A stretch of DNA of 64,000 bases from Streptomyces niveus (GCF_002009175.1 NZ_CP018047.1:248001-312000); one strand, 5' to 3'. Positions 27,160 through 47,021 are shown, counted from the stretch's first letter. Notes: generated from the letters alone by a model not told the origin. Numbers and translations: made by a program.

Positions 27160-27750
27160 TGCCGCATGCTGCCACGCCGGACTGAGGGAGTGCCTCTCCA
27201 AATGATGCGGCCCGACGGCCCTGTGCCCGGGCCCGGATGAGGATGGCAGCGAAGTAGAGCGCTGCCCGCTAGGCGATGGCGGGCGGCCGGCCGGCCACCG
27301 AAGATTGCGAAGGTAATCGCCCACCGTCGACCGCGGACCGGATCAGCCGGCATCGGCGGGGGCGTACACCGACGCGCGGCGCGGTGCGCCCTCAACCATC
27401 CCCGCGTCCCCGCCGCGCGGACCGCCGCCGCGCCGTGAACCCCCTTTGGGCGGAACGTTCCCGTACAACTCGCGCACACGCGGTCCGCGCCGATGCCCGC
27501 CCCGCACCGGGAGAACCCGGCAGGCGGCGCTCTGCCGCGCGTGGGTGAGGCGACCCCCACCGCCCGCCACGGGCCGGTGGCAGCCGCTCGTTCCTCTCAA
27601 TCTGCCTCAGGGACTGCCGATCGGCGGGCCTGCCCGTACCTAGCCTTCTGCCAGAAGGACGGCGGGCCCCGGAGCGGGTGTTTCCGGTGGTCGTCGTTTC
27701 GGCTTCGTGCCGGTTCCGTCCGACCAACGTCCCCGTAAGGAGGAAGTCCG

Positions 27751-38274
<10,524 letters not shown>

Positions 38275-38275
38275 G

Positions 38276-38482
38276 ATGACCAATCCTTTCGACGACGACA
38301 ACGCCACCTTCCTCGTTCTGGTGAATGACGAGGGCCAGCACTCGCTTTGGCCGGTATTCGCCGACGTGCCCGGCGGCTGGGACATCGCACAAGGTGAGAG
38401 CAGCCGCCAGGAGTCCCTGGAGTACATCGAGAAGAACTGGACGGACATCCGCCCCAGAAGCCTGGTGGCGCAGTACACCTGA
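38276..38482 (+). CDS. MbtH-like protein
   Basis: A 68-aa MbtH-like protein, which binds A domains and is often needed for their solubility and activity. The family signature is intact: MTNPFDD start, [15 protein letters not shown] and the C-terminal [10 protein letters not shown]. The ATG lies one base after the NRPS-3 stop codon and shares its ribosome site (AAGGA), so the two are translationally coupled. It is the last gene before a strong terminator. Confidence 0.97.
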   Translation: MTNPFDDDNATFLVLVNDEGQHSLWPVFADVPGGWDIAQGESSRQESLEYIEKNWTDIRPRSLVAQYT

Positions 38483-38497
38483 TGTCTTGGTGAATTC

Positions 38498-38537
38498 GGC
38501 GGCCCGCCGTGCCTCTGTGCACGGCGGGCCGCCTTTT
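38498..38537 (+). terminator. Rho-independent terminator after MbtH
   Basis: A perfect 15-bp stem (GGCGGCCCGCCGTGC and its complement at 38519-38533) with a 6-base loop CTCTGT is followed directly by TTTT. It lies 16 bases after the mbtH stop codon and separates the NRPS transcript from the methylaspartate-type operon. Confidence 0.92.
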
Positions 38538-38716
38538 CGATTTCCCGGCCCGGCGCCGGCCGTCCCGGATTTCCCGACTGCCCGCCTTACTGCCGCATCA
38601 ACTTCCGTCCGCACCATCTTCCGGCTTCTATATTTATGGTGCGGTACAAGGAATGGCGCCGGTTCAAGAAAGTGTCCGCCGGAGCCACGATCAATTTATC
38701 TTTTCGGAGAGCTGCC

Positions 38717-39184
38717 ATGGTGCTGTCGCAGTGCGAGCTCACGGTCCTGGTGACCAGTACCCGATCCGATTCGCACAACTGGAATCTGGTCTTCCTTCAG
38801 CTCCTGATCGAGGAGCTGGGGCATCGGGTGATCGGGCTCGGCCCCTGCGTGCCGGACGACCTGCTGATCGAGGAGTGCCGGGCGTCCCGCCCGGACCTGG
38901 TCGTCATGAGCAGTGTCAACGGCCACGGGTACCGCGACGGACTCGGTGCCATCACCCGGCTGCGCCGGGAGCCCTCGCTCGCCGAGCTGCCGGTCGTCAT
39001 CGGCGGCAAGCTGGGCGTGACCGGCGCCCCCGACACGGACGCCGCGCTCGGGCTGCTCGACGCGGGATTCACCGCCGTCTTCGACGACGGGAACGTGGCC
39101 GCCTTCCGGGAGTTCCTGACACTGCCGGCGGGCCGGCCGGGCCGGGAGCGGGACATCGCGCGCCGGAACCGGGTGACGGCATGA
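38717..39184 (+). CDS. Glutamate mutase sigma subunit (B12-binding)
   Basis: A 155-aa cobalamin-binding subunit of glutamate (methylaspartate) mutase, which with the catalytic subunit converts L-glutamate to (2S,3S)-3-methylaspartate. The B12-binding motif is SDSHNWN with Asp18 and His20 (the lower axial ligand), followed by LLIEELGHRVIGLG, then MSSVNGHG and IGGKLGV. The Asn in place of the final Gly of DxHxxG is, from memory, usual in actinomycete cluster-borne homologues such as those of friulimicin. The ATG at 38717 follows GGAGAG. Its stop overlaps the next start (ATGA), so the two subunits are co-translated. Confidence 0.92.
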   Translation: MVLSQCELTVLVTSTRSDSHNWNLVFLQLLIEELGHRVIGLGPCVPDDLLIEECRASRPDLVVMSSVNGHGYRDGLGAITRLRREPSLAELPVVIGGKLGVTGAPDTDAALGLLDAGFTAVFDDGNVAAFREFLTLPAGRPGRERDIARRNRVTA

Positions 39185-40461
39185 CGGCCGCCGCGGCCCC
39201 GACCGCTGTCCGCGCACCCGTGCTCCGCTCGCCCTTCGGCCGCTTCGTGGCCGAATCGGCCGCGGCGGGCCGGCTCGTGGTCCAGCCCCGGATGGGCTTC
39301 GCCGACCTCCCCCGGATGCGTCTCGGCCTGGAGCGGACCAAGTCCGCCGCGGCCACCACCGTCGGCACCCTGACCATCGACAGCTACACCCGCCTCGGCG
39401 ACCACGCGGCGGCCCGCCGGGCGCTGGACGAGGGGGCCGGACTCAACGGCTACCCGATCGTCAGCCACTCGCGGGCCACCACCCGCGCGCTGCTGGACGG
39501 GGTACGGGACGCGTCCTTCCCGGTCCAGGTACGCCACGGCTCGTCACGACCGCACCACATCATCCGGGCGCTGGCCGGCGCGGGAATCGACGCAACCGAG
39601 GGCGGCCCGGTCTCGTACTGCCTGCCCTACGGCCGTACCCCGCTGCGGGACTCGGTCCGCAACTGGGCGCGGGCCTGCGAACTGCTGGCCGACACCGTGC
39701 CCGCCCCGCATCTGGAGAGCTTCGGCGGCTGCATGCTCGGCCAGCTCTGCCCGCCGAGTCTGCTGGTCGCGATCAGCCTGCTCGAAGCGGTGTTCTTCAC
39801 CCGGCACGGGATCGGCAGCGTCTCCATGAGCTACGCCCAGCAGGCGCATCCGGCGCAGGACGAGGAGGCGGTCCTGGCGCTGCGCCGGCTGGCCGCGGAG
39901 TTCCTGCCCGCCGGGACCGACTGGCACATCGTCCTCTACACCTACATGGGCGTTTTCCCGGTCACGGAGCACGGGGCGGGGCGACTGCTGGAGGAGTCCG
40001 CGCGGCTCGCGGTCCGCTCCGGGGCGCGGCGCCTGATCGTCAAGACCGCGGCCGAGGCGCACCGCATCCCGACCGTCGAGGAGAACGTCCGGTCGCTGGA
40101 GGCCGCGGCTCTCGCGGCGGCCGGAGCGACCGTGCCGCCCGCCGGAACTCCCGCGCCGGAGAGCGGCATCCACGCGGAGGCGCGGGCGTTCGTGACGGCG
40201 GTGCTGGACCTCGGCGACGATCTCGGCCGGTCGCTGACCGCCGCTTTCGAGCGCGGTCACCTCGACGTCCCGTTCTGCCTGCACCCGGACAACGCCGGCC
40301 GGTCACGGAGCTTCGTCGACGCGGAGGGGCTGCTGCGCTGGTCGTCGGTGGGCTCGATGCCGATCCGGCCGGATCCCGGTCCCGGAGCGCGGGCCGCCAT
40401 GACCTCGGACCAGCTGATGTCCGCCCTGCACGGTGTCGCAAGGAGGTTCGACCACCCATGA
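39181..40461 (+). CDS. Glutamate mutase epsilon subunit (methylaspartate mutase)
   Basis: A 426-aa catalytic TIM-barrel subunit, somewhat shorter than the roughly 480-aa clostridial enzymes. Family stretches include VVQPRMGFADLPRMRLGL, TLTIDSYTRLGD, LNGYPIVSHSR, QVRHGSSRPHHI (the conserved Arg-His-Gly near the substrate), EGGPVSYCLPYGRTPL and LIVKTAAEAHRIPT. With the preceding B12 subunit it should interconvert glutamate and 3-methylaspartate. Similar pairs supply methylaspartate in the friulimicin and vicenistatin pathways. The start overlaps the upstream stop and its own stop overlaps the next start. Confidence 0.92.
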   Translation: MTAAAAPTAVRAPVLRSPFGRFVAESAAAGRLVVQPRMGFADLPRMRLGLERTKSAAATTVGTLTIDSYTRLGDHAAARRALDEGAGLNGYPIVSHSRATTRALLDGVRDASFPVQVRHGSSRPHHIIRALAGAGIDATEGGPVSYCLPYGRTPLRDSVRNWARACELLADTVPAPHLESFGGCMLGQLCPPSLLVAISLLEAVFFTRHGIGSVSMSYAQQAHPAQDEEAVLALRRLAAEFLPAGTDWHIVLYTYMGVFPVTEHGAGRLLEESARLAVRSGARRLIVKTAAEAHRIPTVEENVRSLEAAALAAAGATVPPAGTPAPESGIHAEARAFVTAVLDLGDDLGRSLTAAFERGHLDVPFCLHPDNAGRSRSFVDAEGLLRWSSVGSMPIRPDPGPGARAAMTSDQLMSALHGVARRFDHP

Positions 40462-41492
40462 GATCAGGAGAGCTGATGCCCCCCACGGAAGACGTCGGTA
40501 CCACGATCACGAACGCACCGGGGCCCGCCCCGTTGGGCGAGCACCTGCGCTCGCCGTCGCTCGGGGCCGCGATGCTCGTCCAGCAGGAAGCGCTCTACGC
40601 GGCGCGGGAGTTCCTGCGCTCGCGCGGCTTCGTCGAGCTGCTTCCGCCGCTCGTCGGACCGGTCACCGACCCCGGCGGGCGCGGGGCCAAGGCGCTGGAC
40701 GTCGACTACTACGGCGAGCCGTACAAGCTCATGACGAGCGCGATCCTCTACAAGCAGGCGTCGCTGCGCGGCTTTCCGAAGCTGTTCTACATCGCGCCGA
40801 ACCTCCGTGTGGAACCGCCGGAGACCCGGCACACCGGACGGCACCTCGTCGAGTTCCACCAGATCGACGTCGAGATGGCCGGAGCGTCGCGCGCCGATGT
40901 CATGGAGATCGCCGCGGAGCTGCTCCGGCACGTCACCGCGCGGGTGTGGGAGACGCTGCCCGAGGTCCTCTCCGGCCTGGGCCGCGACCCGCTGGCCTTC
41001 GCCGAACTCCTCACGGGCAAGTTCGACGCCTGCACCCACGCGGAGGCGGTCGGCCGGCTGCGCGGCCACGGGCACGCGCAGAGCGCCGACGCCGAGATCG
41101 ACTGGACCGGTGAGGAGGCGCTGTCGCGCGAGGCCGACCGGCCGTTCTTCATCACCGACTACCCCAAGGGTTCGCGCGGTTTCTACGACCGCGAGGACCC
41201 GGACCGCCCAGGAGTACTGCGCAACTTCGACCTGATCGCGCACGGCGGCTTCGGTGAGCTGGTGAGCGGCAGCGAGCGCGAGTCGGACTACGCCACCGTC
41301 GTCACCCGGATGCGGGAGAGCGGCGAGAACCCCGCGAAGTACGAGTGGTACCTGGCCATGGCGCGGGAGGGCATCCCCGCGAGCGCGGGCTTCGGCATGG
41401 GGGTGCAGCGGCTGATCCGCTTCCTCACCGGACTCGACGCGCTCTGGCAGGTCAGCGCCTACCCGAAGCTGCCGGGGGTGATCGCGCCGTGA
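40458..41492 (+). CDS. Class II aaRS-like protein (AsnRS/AspRS catalytic core)
   Basis: A 344-aa homologue of the catalytic domain of asparaginyl/aspartyl-tRNA synthetases without the N-terminal anticodon-binding OB fold. Class II motif 2 is readable as NLRVEPPETRHTGRHLVEFH, and motif 3 as GFGMGVQRLIRF, where Gln replaces the Glu of the usual GLERL. Such trimmed paralogues can make aminoacyl-adenylates without tRNA, as in archaeal AsnRS-like asparagine synthetase. Here it may activate or amidate (methyl)aspartate made by the two upstream genes. ATG 40458 overlaps the previous stop; ATG 40476 has a better-spaced AGGAG and is an equally good start. The exact reaction is unknown. Confidence 0.85.
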   Translation: MRSGELMPPTEDVGTTITNAPGPAPLGEHLRSPSLGAAMLVQQEALYAAREFLRSRGFVELLPPLVGPVTDPGGRGAKALDVDYYGEPYKLMTSAILYKQASLRGFPKLFYIAPNLRVEPPETRHTGRHLVEFHQIDVEMAGASRADVMEIAAELLRHVTARVWETLPEVLSGLGRDPLAFAELLTGKFDACTHAEAVGRLRGHGHAQSADAEIDWTGEEALSREADRPFFITDYPKGSRGFYDREDPDRPGVLRNFDLIAHGGFGELVSGSERESDYATVVTRMRESGENPAKYEWYLAMAREGIPASAGFGMGVQRLIRFLTGLDALWQVSAYPKLPGVIAP

Positions 41493-42871
41493 CGACAATA
41501 CGAACTCCCCTTGCCGCGGACGGTCTTCCGGCGACGGCGATACGGGCCCGCGCGCGGCACGGCACCCGTGAGGTGTTCCCACCGGTGGCGGCGTACGGAG
41601 CCGAGCTGTTCGGAGCGGGCTCGGGCGCCGGCTCGGGCGCGGACGCCGGGCACGGTCACGCCGACGAGCTGGACCGGGCGCGGATCGTGCCGCCGGTCTT
41701 CGTGCCCCGGCGGCTGGAGAAGCTGATCGAGCTGGGCCGCGAACCGCTGGACGACGACGTCAGCCTGCGAACCGTCATCGGCGGATTCGACTCGGCGCTG
41801 CCGCTCTACCTCTCCGCCTTCGGCTCCACCCGCGCCGGCAGCGGTGATCTCGGGATCGCGGCGAGCCGCCAGGCCGGGCGGCTCGGCATCCCCATGGTGA
41901 TCGGGGAGAACATGGTCCCGGTGCACGGCTACCGCACCGGAGCCGGCCGGGCGGCGCCGTCCGCGATCACGGCGCGCATCCGCGCCTATCTCGACGAGTG
42001 CCCCGAGGGCACGGGCGGCGTGGTGGTCCAGCAGAGCACCGAGGACGCCGACTCGGAGGTCTGGAACCTCCTCTACAGCGCCCCCGAGACACAGCCGCTG
42101 CTGGAATCGGGGCGCCTCGCCTTCGAGCTGAAGATCGGTCAGGGCGCCAAGCCGGGCCTCGGCGGCATGACCGTGGTGGACGAGGCGGACGCCGACCGGC
42201 TCGGCAAGCGCTTCGCGGTGCGGGACACCCTCGGACCCGGCAGCCGGCTGCGGCTCGCGAGCCCCGGCACGTACACCGAGGAGATCGTGCGCCAGCAGCT
42301 GCGCTTCATGCGCAACAACTTCCCGCGGGCCAAGGTGTGGGCGAAGTTCCATCCGGGCCGGGACATCGCGAACGCGGCGTCGACCGCCTGGCGGGCCGGC
42401 GCGGACGCGGTGACCGTCGACGGCGCCGAGGGCGGCACCGGCTGGGCGCCGCGCGTCTTCCTCGACCATGTCGGACTGCCGCTGGCCGAGTGCCTGCGGC
42501 GCATCGGCCGCCCCGACGGCTGCCTCCTGGTGACCGGCCGGATGTGGGAGGGCGGCCGGGTGGTACGGAGTCTGGCGCTGGGCGCCACGGCGGCGGGGCT
42601 GGGCCGCGCGGCACTCGTCGCGGTCGACGAGGACCCGGAGGACGGGCTCGTACGGCTGGTGGAGGCCCTGGCCCTGGAGAGCAGGCTGCTGATCAGCGCG
42701 CTGGGCAAGTACACGACCGACGCGCTCGGCCCGGACGACCTGTGGTGGCCGGACCGGCCCACCGCGCCGGACCTGTCCACCTCGTACGGCACCGGTACGG
42801 CCGGGCCGCACCTCACGGACACCGCCACCGCCGTGGCCGCCACCGCCGACCGGATCGGAGGACGGGCATGA
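41489..42871 (+). CDS. Glutamate synthase (GltB)-like FMN domain protein
   Basis: A 460-aa protein resembling the FMN-binding synthase domain of glutamate synthase. The signature KIGQGAKPGLGG, the TVDGAEGGTGWAPRVFLDH segment and the late VTGRMWEGGRVVRSLALGA are typical. The glutaminase domain and the three cysteines that bind the 3Fe-4S cluster in GltS are absent. It could catalyse a flavin-dependent amination or redox step on an imino/oxo acid, but no specific reaction is established. The GTG start overlaps the preceding stop (GTGA), so it is coupled to the AsnRS-like gene and shares its pathway. Confidence 0.82.
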   Translation: MTTIRTPLAADGLPATAIRARARHGTREVFPPVAAYGAELFGAGSGAGSGADAGHGHADELDRARIVPPVFVPRRLEKLIELGREPLDDDVSLRTVIGGFDSALPLYLSAFGSTRAGSGDLGIAASRQAGRLGIPMVIGENMVPVHGYRTGAGRAAPSAITARIRAYLDECPEGTGGVVVQQSTEDADSEVWNLLYSAPETQPLLESGRLAFELKIGQGAKPGLGGMTVVDEADADRLGKRFAVRDTLGPGSRLRLASPGTYTEEIVRQQLRFMRNNFPRAKVWAKFHPGRDIANAASTAWRAGADAVTVDGAEGGTGWAPRVFLDHVGLPLAECLRRIGRPDGCLLVTGRMWEGGRVVRSLALGATAAGLGRAALVAVDEDPEDGLVRLVEALALESRLLISALGKYTTDALGPDDLWWPDRPTAPDLSTSYGTGTAGPHLTDTATAVAATADRIGGRA

Positions 42872-43797
42872 CCGCCCTGCTGGACGTCGCGAGCCATCTG
42901 CCCGAACAGAACGTCCCGATCGCCGACATCGGCGCGGACGTCGGCGCCGAAGCGAGCCTCATGTGGACCTTCCGCAGGTTCTACGGGCTGCGGACGGTGC
43001 TGCGCGCACCAGGCCGGGATCTGCGCGCCACGCTGACGGCGGCCGTGGAGTCGCTGACCGAACTGCGGGGCAACGAGCACCGGGTCCGCTACGTGATCCA
43101 TCCGCGTACCGTCTCCACCGTCACCCCGGCCGGCGAGAACACCGTCGAGGAGCTGTGCGCCGAACTCGGTCTGACCCGGGCCACCGCCTTCACACTCACT
43201 CAACACGGCTGCGCGACGGGCCTGTTCGCGGTGGACCTGGCCGGACGGCTGCTCACCGCCGACGGCGACCCGGACGCCCTGGCGCTGGTACTCGCCGGGG
43301 AGAAGGCGTTCAGCCGGACCCTCCAGATCATCCCGGAGAGCACCGTCATGGGTGAGGGGACGGCGGCCTGTCTGGTCTCCGCGGACGGGGACAGCGACCG
43401 GATGCTCGGCTTCGCGACCCGCACCCACGGCCGGTACAGCGAGGAGTTCCCCCCGTACCCGCTGGACCCGAGGTTCCTCAAGGAGCACAACGCCACGCTG
43501 GCCGCCGTGATGCGCGACGCCGCCGAGGACGCCGGCGTCGGGCTCGACGACCTGGCGCTGGTCCTGCCGCACAACGTCAACCGGCTGTCGTGGCAGTGGA
43601 CCTGCAAGATCCTCGGGATCCCGCTCGACCGGGTCTTCCTGGACAACATCCCGGTGACCGGCCACTGCTTCACGGCCGACCCCTTCATTAACTACACGCA
43701 CGCCCGCGAGGCGGGCCTGCTGCGGCCGGGAGACCTCTACCTCATGGCCGCCGTCGGTCTCGGGGCGACCTTCTCGGCCGCCGTGCTGCGCCACTGA
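42868..43797 (+). CDS. KAS III-like acyltransferase (CerJ-like)
   Basis: A 309-aa thiolase-fold protein. The nucleophile is Cys115 in QHGCATGLFAVD and the base is His235 in PHNVNRLSW. In place of the Asn of ordinary FabH the segment reads VTGHCFTADPF, with Asp271 a candidate third residue. A Cys-His-Asp arrangement was reported for CerJ, a KAS III-type enzyme that transfers acyl groups to oxygen, so acyl transfer or a non-decarboxylative step is as likely as C-C bond formation. The ATG overlaps the upstream stop. A Cys-less relative is encoded at 47022, so the two may form a heterodimer like PqsB/PqsC. Confidence 0.85.
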   Translation: MTALLDVASHLPEQNVPIADIGADVGAEASLMWTFRRFYGLRTVLRAPGRDLRATLTAAVESLTELRGNEHRVRYVIHPRTVSTVTPAGENTVEELCAELGLTRATAFTLTQHGCATGLFAVDLAGRLLTADGDPDALALVLAGEKAFSRTLQIIPESTVMGEGTAACLVSADGDSDRMLGFATRTHGRYSEEFPPYPLDPRFLKEHNATLAAVMRDAAEDAGVGLDDLALVLPHNVNRLSWQWTCKILGIPLDRVFLDNIPVTGHCFTADPFINYTHAREAGLLRPGDLYLMAAVGLGATFSAAVLRH

Positions 43798-43914
43798 TCC
43801 CCGGCACCGGCCGTGCCCGTGAGCCCCTGTCCGTCCGCCGCACTCTGTCTGTCCGCTCCACCCGATCCGTCCGTTCCACCCGACCCGTCCGACACCGCGA
43901 GAAGGAAGAAGCCC

Positions 43915-45312
43915 ATGCCACCGTCCCCCCGCCAGAACTTCCTCGACGGTGTGAAACACGCCTGCACCGGCGACCCGCGCACCCCGTTCGTCCTGCTCGG
44001 CAATTTCGAGGTGGAGGACGAGTGGGCCGTGGACGAGGTCGGGCTCCCGTCGGTCGGGGGCAGCGCCTCCGCGGCGATCGTCAACCGCATGGACGAGTTC
44101 GCGCTGCTGCTCGCCGGCCCCGGCGACAGCGTCGTACTGAAGTCGGCGCCGGACCCCGGCTATCTCTCCTATCTGGAGGAACTGGGCCTGGAACTGCCGG
44201 AGATCCTGGTCACCGACGCGCACGACCCCGCCCACAGCGTCAGCGTGGACGCGCTGCGCTCCCCGGTGCTGACCGGGGCGCTCGCCCGGCTGGCCGAACG
44301 CGGCGCGCACCTGCTGCCGCACGGCATGTCCGTACTGGAGGAGCGGCTGTGCGAACTGACCGGTCTGGCATCGGCGTTGCCGAACGCCGCACTGGTCAAG
44401 TCCGTCAACAGCAAGATCTACAGCCGCCGGGTCGCCGACGAGCTGGGGCTCCCCCAGGCCAGGGGCTGGGAGTGCGAGTCGGTCGACGAGTTCACGGCGG
44501 CGGCGGACGCGGCACGTGAATCACTGGCCGCCGGACGCCGGGTGGGGGTGAAGGACGCCTTCGGAGTCTCCGGCAAGGGGATCATGGTGGTGGAGGACGA
44601 GCGCCGGCTCGACCAGCTCGTCCGGATGGTCACGCGGGTCTCCCGGCGTACCGGCGACCCGCGCCTCGCGGTGGTGATCGAGGAGTGGGCGGACAAGGCC
44701 GTCGACCTCAACTACCACTTCACGGTGTACCGGAACGGCTCGGTCCGATTCGACTTCGTGAAGGAGGCGATCACCGAGAACGGGGTCCACAAGGGGCACC
44801 GCATCCCCGCCCGGATCTCCGCCGCTCACCGGGCCGAGATCGAGCGGTGCGCGGAGCTGCTCGGCGCGCGGCTCGCCGCCGACGGGTTCCACGGTGTCGT
44901 GGGGGTGGACGCGATCGTCACGGGCGACGGCGGTCTGCTGCCGGTGCTGGAGATCAACGCCCGTAACAACATGTCGACCTATCAGACCGCCCTCCAGGAG
45001 CGGTTCATGGGCCCCGGGACCGTGGCGCTCGCGCGCCAGTACCCGGTGTCGCTGACCGGTGCGATGCCGTTCGGCGAACTCCGGGAGCGGCTCGGCGACC
45101 TGCTCTTCACCACCGCGTCCGGCCGCGGTCTGCTCGTCAACAACTTCGCGACGGTCAACGCCGCCGCGCCGGCCGGGGCCGACGGGACCGCGCCGGACTC
45201 CTACGGCGGCCGGCTGTACGGACTGCTGATCGCCCACTCCGAGGCCGAACTGGCCGAACTCGACGACGCCGTCGCGCTGCGCGTGCGGAAGGAGAGCCTC
45301 ACCCATGTCTGA
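43915..45312 (+). CDS. ATP-grasp ligase (BtrJ-like role proposed)
   Basis: A 465-aa ATP-grasp enzyme. The ATP-binding region contains KDAFGVSGKGIMVVED, VVIEEWADKAVDLNYHF and the metal-binding strand VLEINARNNMST. ATP-grasp enzymes activate a carboxylate as acyl phosphate and join it to an amine, thiol or hydroxyl. In butirosin synthesis BtrJ loads glutamate onto the ACP BtrI, after which the PLP enzyme BtrK decarboxylates it. Here an ATP-grasp gene, a BtrK-like decarboxylase gene and an ACP gene are consecutive, which suggests the same job on a (methyl)aspartate-type acid. The ATG follows GAAGGAAG; its end overlaps the decarboxylase start by 8 bases. Confidence 0.9.
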   Translation: MPPSPRQNFLDGVKHACTGDPRTPFVLLGNFEVEDEWAVDEVGLPSVGGSASAAIVNRMDEFALLLAGPGDSVVLKSAPDPGYLSYLEELGLELPEILVTDAHDPAHSVSVDALRSPVLTGALARLAERGAHLLPHGMSVLEERLCELTGLASALPNAALVKSVNSKIYSRRVADELGLPQARGWECESVDEFTAAADAARESLAAGRRVGVKDAFGVSGKGIMVVEDERRLDQLVRMVTRVSRRTGDPRLAVVIEEWADKAVDLNYHFTVYRNGSVRFDFVKEAITENGVHKGHRIPARISAAHRAEIERCAELLGARLAADGFHGVVGVDAIVTGDGGLLPVLEINARNNMSTYQTALQERFMGPGTVALARQYPVSLTGAMPFGELRERLGDLLFTTASGRGLLVNNFATVNAAAPAGADGTAPDSYGGRLYGLLIAHSEAELAELDDAVALRVRKESLTHV

Positions 45313-46612
45313 TCTGACCGAATCCGGTGCGACCACCCCCGGGACGCACGGTACCCACACCGTCCAGGGCCTGCCGATCACGGAGCTGGCCGAGCGGTTC
45401 GGGACCCCGCTGTATGTGTACGACGGCGATGTGATCGCCCGTCAGTACAACGGTCTGCGCGATCTCCTGCACCCCTCGGTGGAGATGTTCTACTCGCTCA
45501 AGGCCAACCCCAACGTCAGTGTGTGCGCGCTGCTGCGATCGCTCGGCGCGAGCGCCGAGGTGTCGTCGCTGACCGAACTGGTCACGGCCCAGCGGGCCGG
45601 TGTGCCGGCCGAGCGGATCATGTTCCTCGGCCCCGGCAAGAGCCGTGACGAGATCACCGCGTGCCTGAAGCAGGACATCACCGTCATCTGTGAGTCCTTC
45701 GGCGAACTGGCGATGATCGACGAGGTGGCGGCGGGACTCGGCGGTGTCGCCCGGGTGGTGCTGCGCGTCAATCCGAGCTTCGCCGTGAAGGGCGGCGGCC
45801 TGACGATGGGCGGCAAGCCCCGCCAGTTCGGCATCGACGAGGAGGCACTGACGGCCGCGCCCGATCTGGCCGCCCGGCATCCCTCCGTCCAACTCGTGGG
45901 CTTCCAGGCGTACATGGGGACCCGCTTCCTGGACGAGGACGTCATCGCCGAGAACTCGGCCCGGATCCTGGAACTCGCCGAGAACCTCTCCGAGCGGCTG
46001 AGTGTGCCGCTGGAGGTGGTCGACGTCGGCGGCGGCCTGGGCGTCGCGTACTTCCCCAAGGAGCGCGACCTCGATGTGCCGGTCCTGGCGCAGCGGCTCA
46101 ACCCGGTGTTCGAGTCCTTCGCCGCGCGGCACCCCGAGACCCGTCTCGTCATGGAGCTGGGGCGCTTCCTCGTCGGCCACAGCGGCCTGTACGCGGTCGA
46201 GGTCCGGTATGTGAAGGAGTCCATGGGCGAACGGTTCGCCGTGGCCGACGGCGGAACGAACCACCACATGGCGGCCGTCGGGATCGGCTCGTTCGTCAAG
46301 CGCAACTTCCCGATGCGGCTGCTGAACCGGGCGGGCGCCGAGGAGAGAGCGGCGTGGAACGTGACCGGGCCGCTCTGCACCCCCAACGACACCATCGGCA
46401 AGGCCGTCGAGCTGCCGGCCGATCTGCGCCCCGGCGACCTGGTGGGCGTGGAGCGCTCGGGGGCGTACGGGCCGACCGCGTCTCCGGTGCACTTCCTCAG
46501 CCACGGCTACCCGGCCGAGGTGCTGGTCCACAACGGTGAGGCCCGGCTGATCCACACCCGCGACGACGCCGAGAGCATGCTCGCGCCGCAGATCCTGCAC
46601 GACTTCGGCTGA
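45305..46612 (+). CDS. Fold-III PLP decarboxylase (BtrK/VinO-like)
   Basis: A 435-aa alanine-racemase-fold decarboxylase of the LysA/ornithine decarboxylase family. The PLP lysine is Lys66 in MFYSLKANPN; the phosphate-binding VVDVGGGLGVAY and the GPLCTPND segment (Cys of the second active-site part) are present, together with ELGRFLVGHSG. BtrK and VinO of this family decarboxylate aminoacyl groups bound to an ACP rather than free amino acids. With ATP-grasp, ACP and glutamate mutase partners, the likely substrate is 3-methylaspartyl-ACP, giving a 3-amino-2-methylpropionyl-type product. A free-substrate diaminopimelate decarboxylase role is less likely in this context. Confidence 0.9.
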   Translation: MSDLTESGATTPGTHGTHTVQGLPITELAERFGTPLYVYDGDVIARQYNGLRDLLHPSVEMFYSLKANPNVSVCALLRSLGASAEVSSLTELVTAQRAGVPAERIMFLGPGKSRDEITACLKQDITVICESFGELAMIDEVAAGLGGVARVVLRVNPSFAVKGGGLTMGGKPRQFGIDEEALTAAPDLAARHPSVQLVGFQAYMGTRFLDEDVIAENSARILELAENLSERLSVPLEVVDVGGGLGVAYFPKERDLDVPVLAQRLNPVFESFAARHPETRLVMELGRFLVGHSGLYAVEVRYVKESMGERFAVADGGTNHHMAAVGIGSFVKRNFPMRLLNRAGAEERAAWNVTGPLCTPNDTIGKAVELPADLRPGDLVGVERSGAYGPTASPVHFLSHGYPAEVLVHNGEARLIHTRDDAESMLAPQILHDFG

Positions 46613-46751
46613 GGCGGGGCCGGGCGCGCCCCGGCTGTCCTCCTCCCCCGGCACCTCTCCTCCCGCGGGTCTCGCACGGCCCAAGGGAGCCGCACGACCT
46701 CATGTCTGTCCCAACATCCGTCCACACCTCATACAGAAGGCAGGAACCACC

Positions 46752-47018
46752 ATGACCACCGTCGCCCAGGACACCGACCGCCGGCAGATCATCGACGCCA
46801 TCGTCGTCGCCCTCTCCGAGGTGCTCCGCAAGGAGCTGACCGACGTCACCGAGGAGACCCGCCTCTTCGACGACCTGAGCCTCGACTCCACCAGCGTGCT
46901 GGGTCTGCTGATGGCCCTGGAGGACGCCCTCGACATCGAGGTCGACCCCGAGAGCCTGGAGCAGAGCCACCTGGAGAGCGTCGGCGCCCTGGCCGGCTAC
47001 ATCGCCGAGAGCCGGTGA
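46752..47018 (+). CDS. Acyl carrier protein (second)
   Basis: An 88-aa carrier protein with the phosphopantetheine site Ser46 in LSLDSTSVLGLLM and an acidic helix III. The ATG follows AGAAGGCAGG. It lies directly after the decarboxylase and four bases before the KAS-like gene. Its position matches BtrI or VinL, discrete ACPs that carry the aminoacyl group through decarboxylation. It is only distantly similar to the ACP beside the FabH-like gene, so the two probably serve separate branches. Confidence 0.95.
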   Translation: MTTVAQDTDRRQIIDAIVVALSEVLRKELTDVTEETRLFDDLSLDSTSVLGLLMALEDALDIEVDPESLEQSHLESVGALAGYIAESR

Positions 47019-47021
47019 CCC

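Noticed and set aside
45305..46612. Primary-metabolism diaminopimelate decarboxylase (lysA)
   Set aside because: The family fold is shared, but coupling to an ATP-grasp gene and a discrete ACP fits the BtrK/VinO type better.
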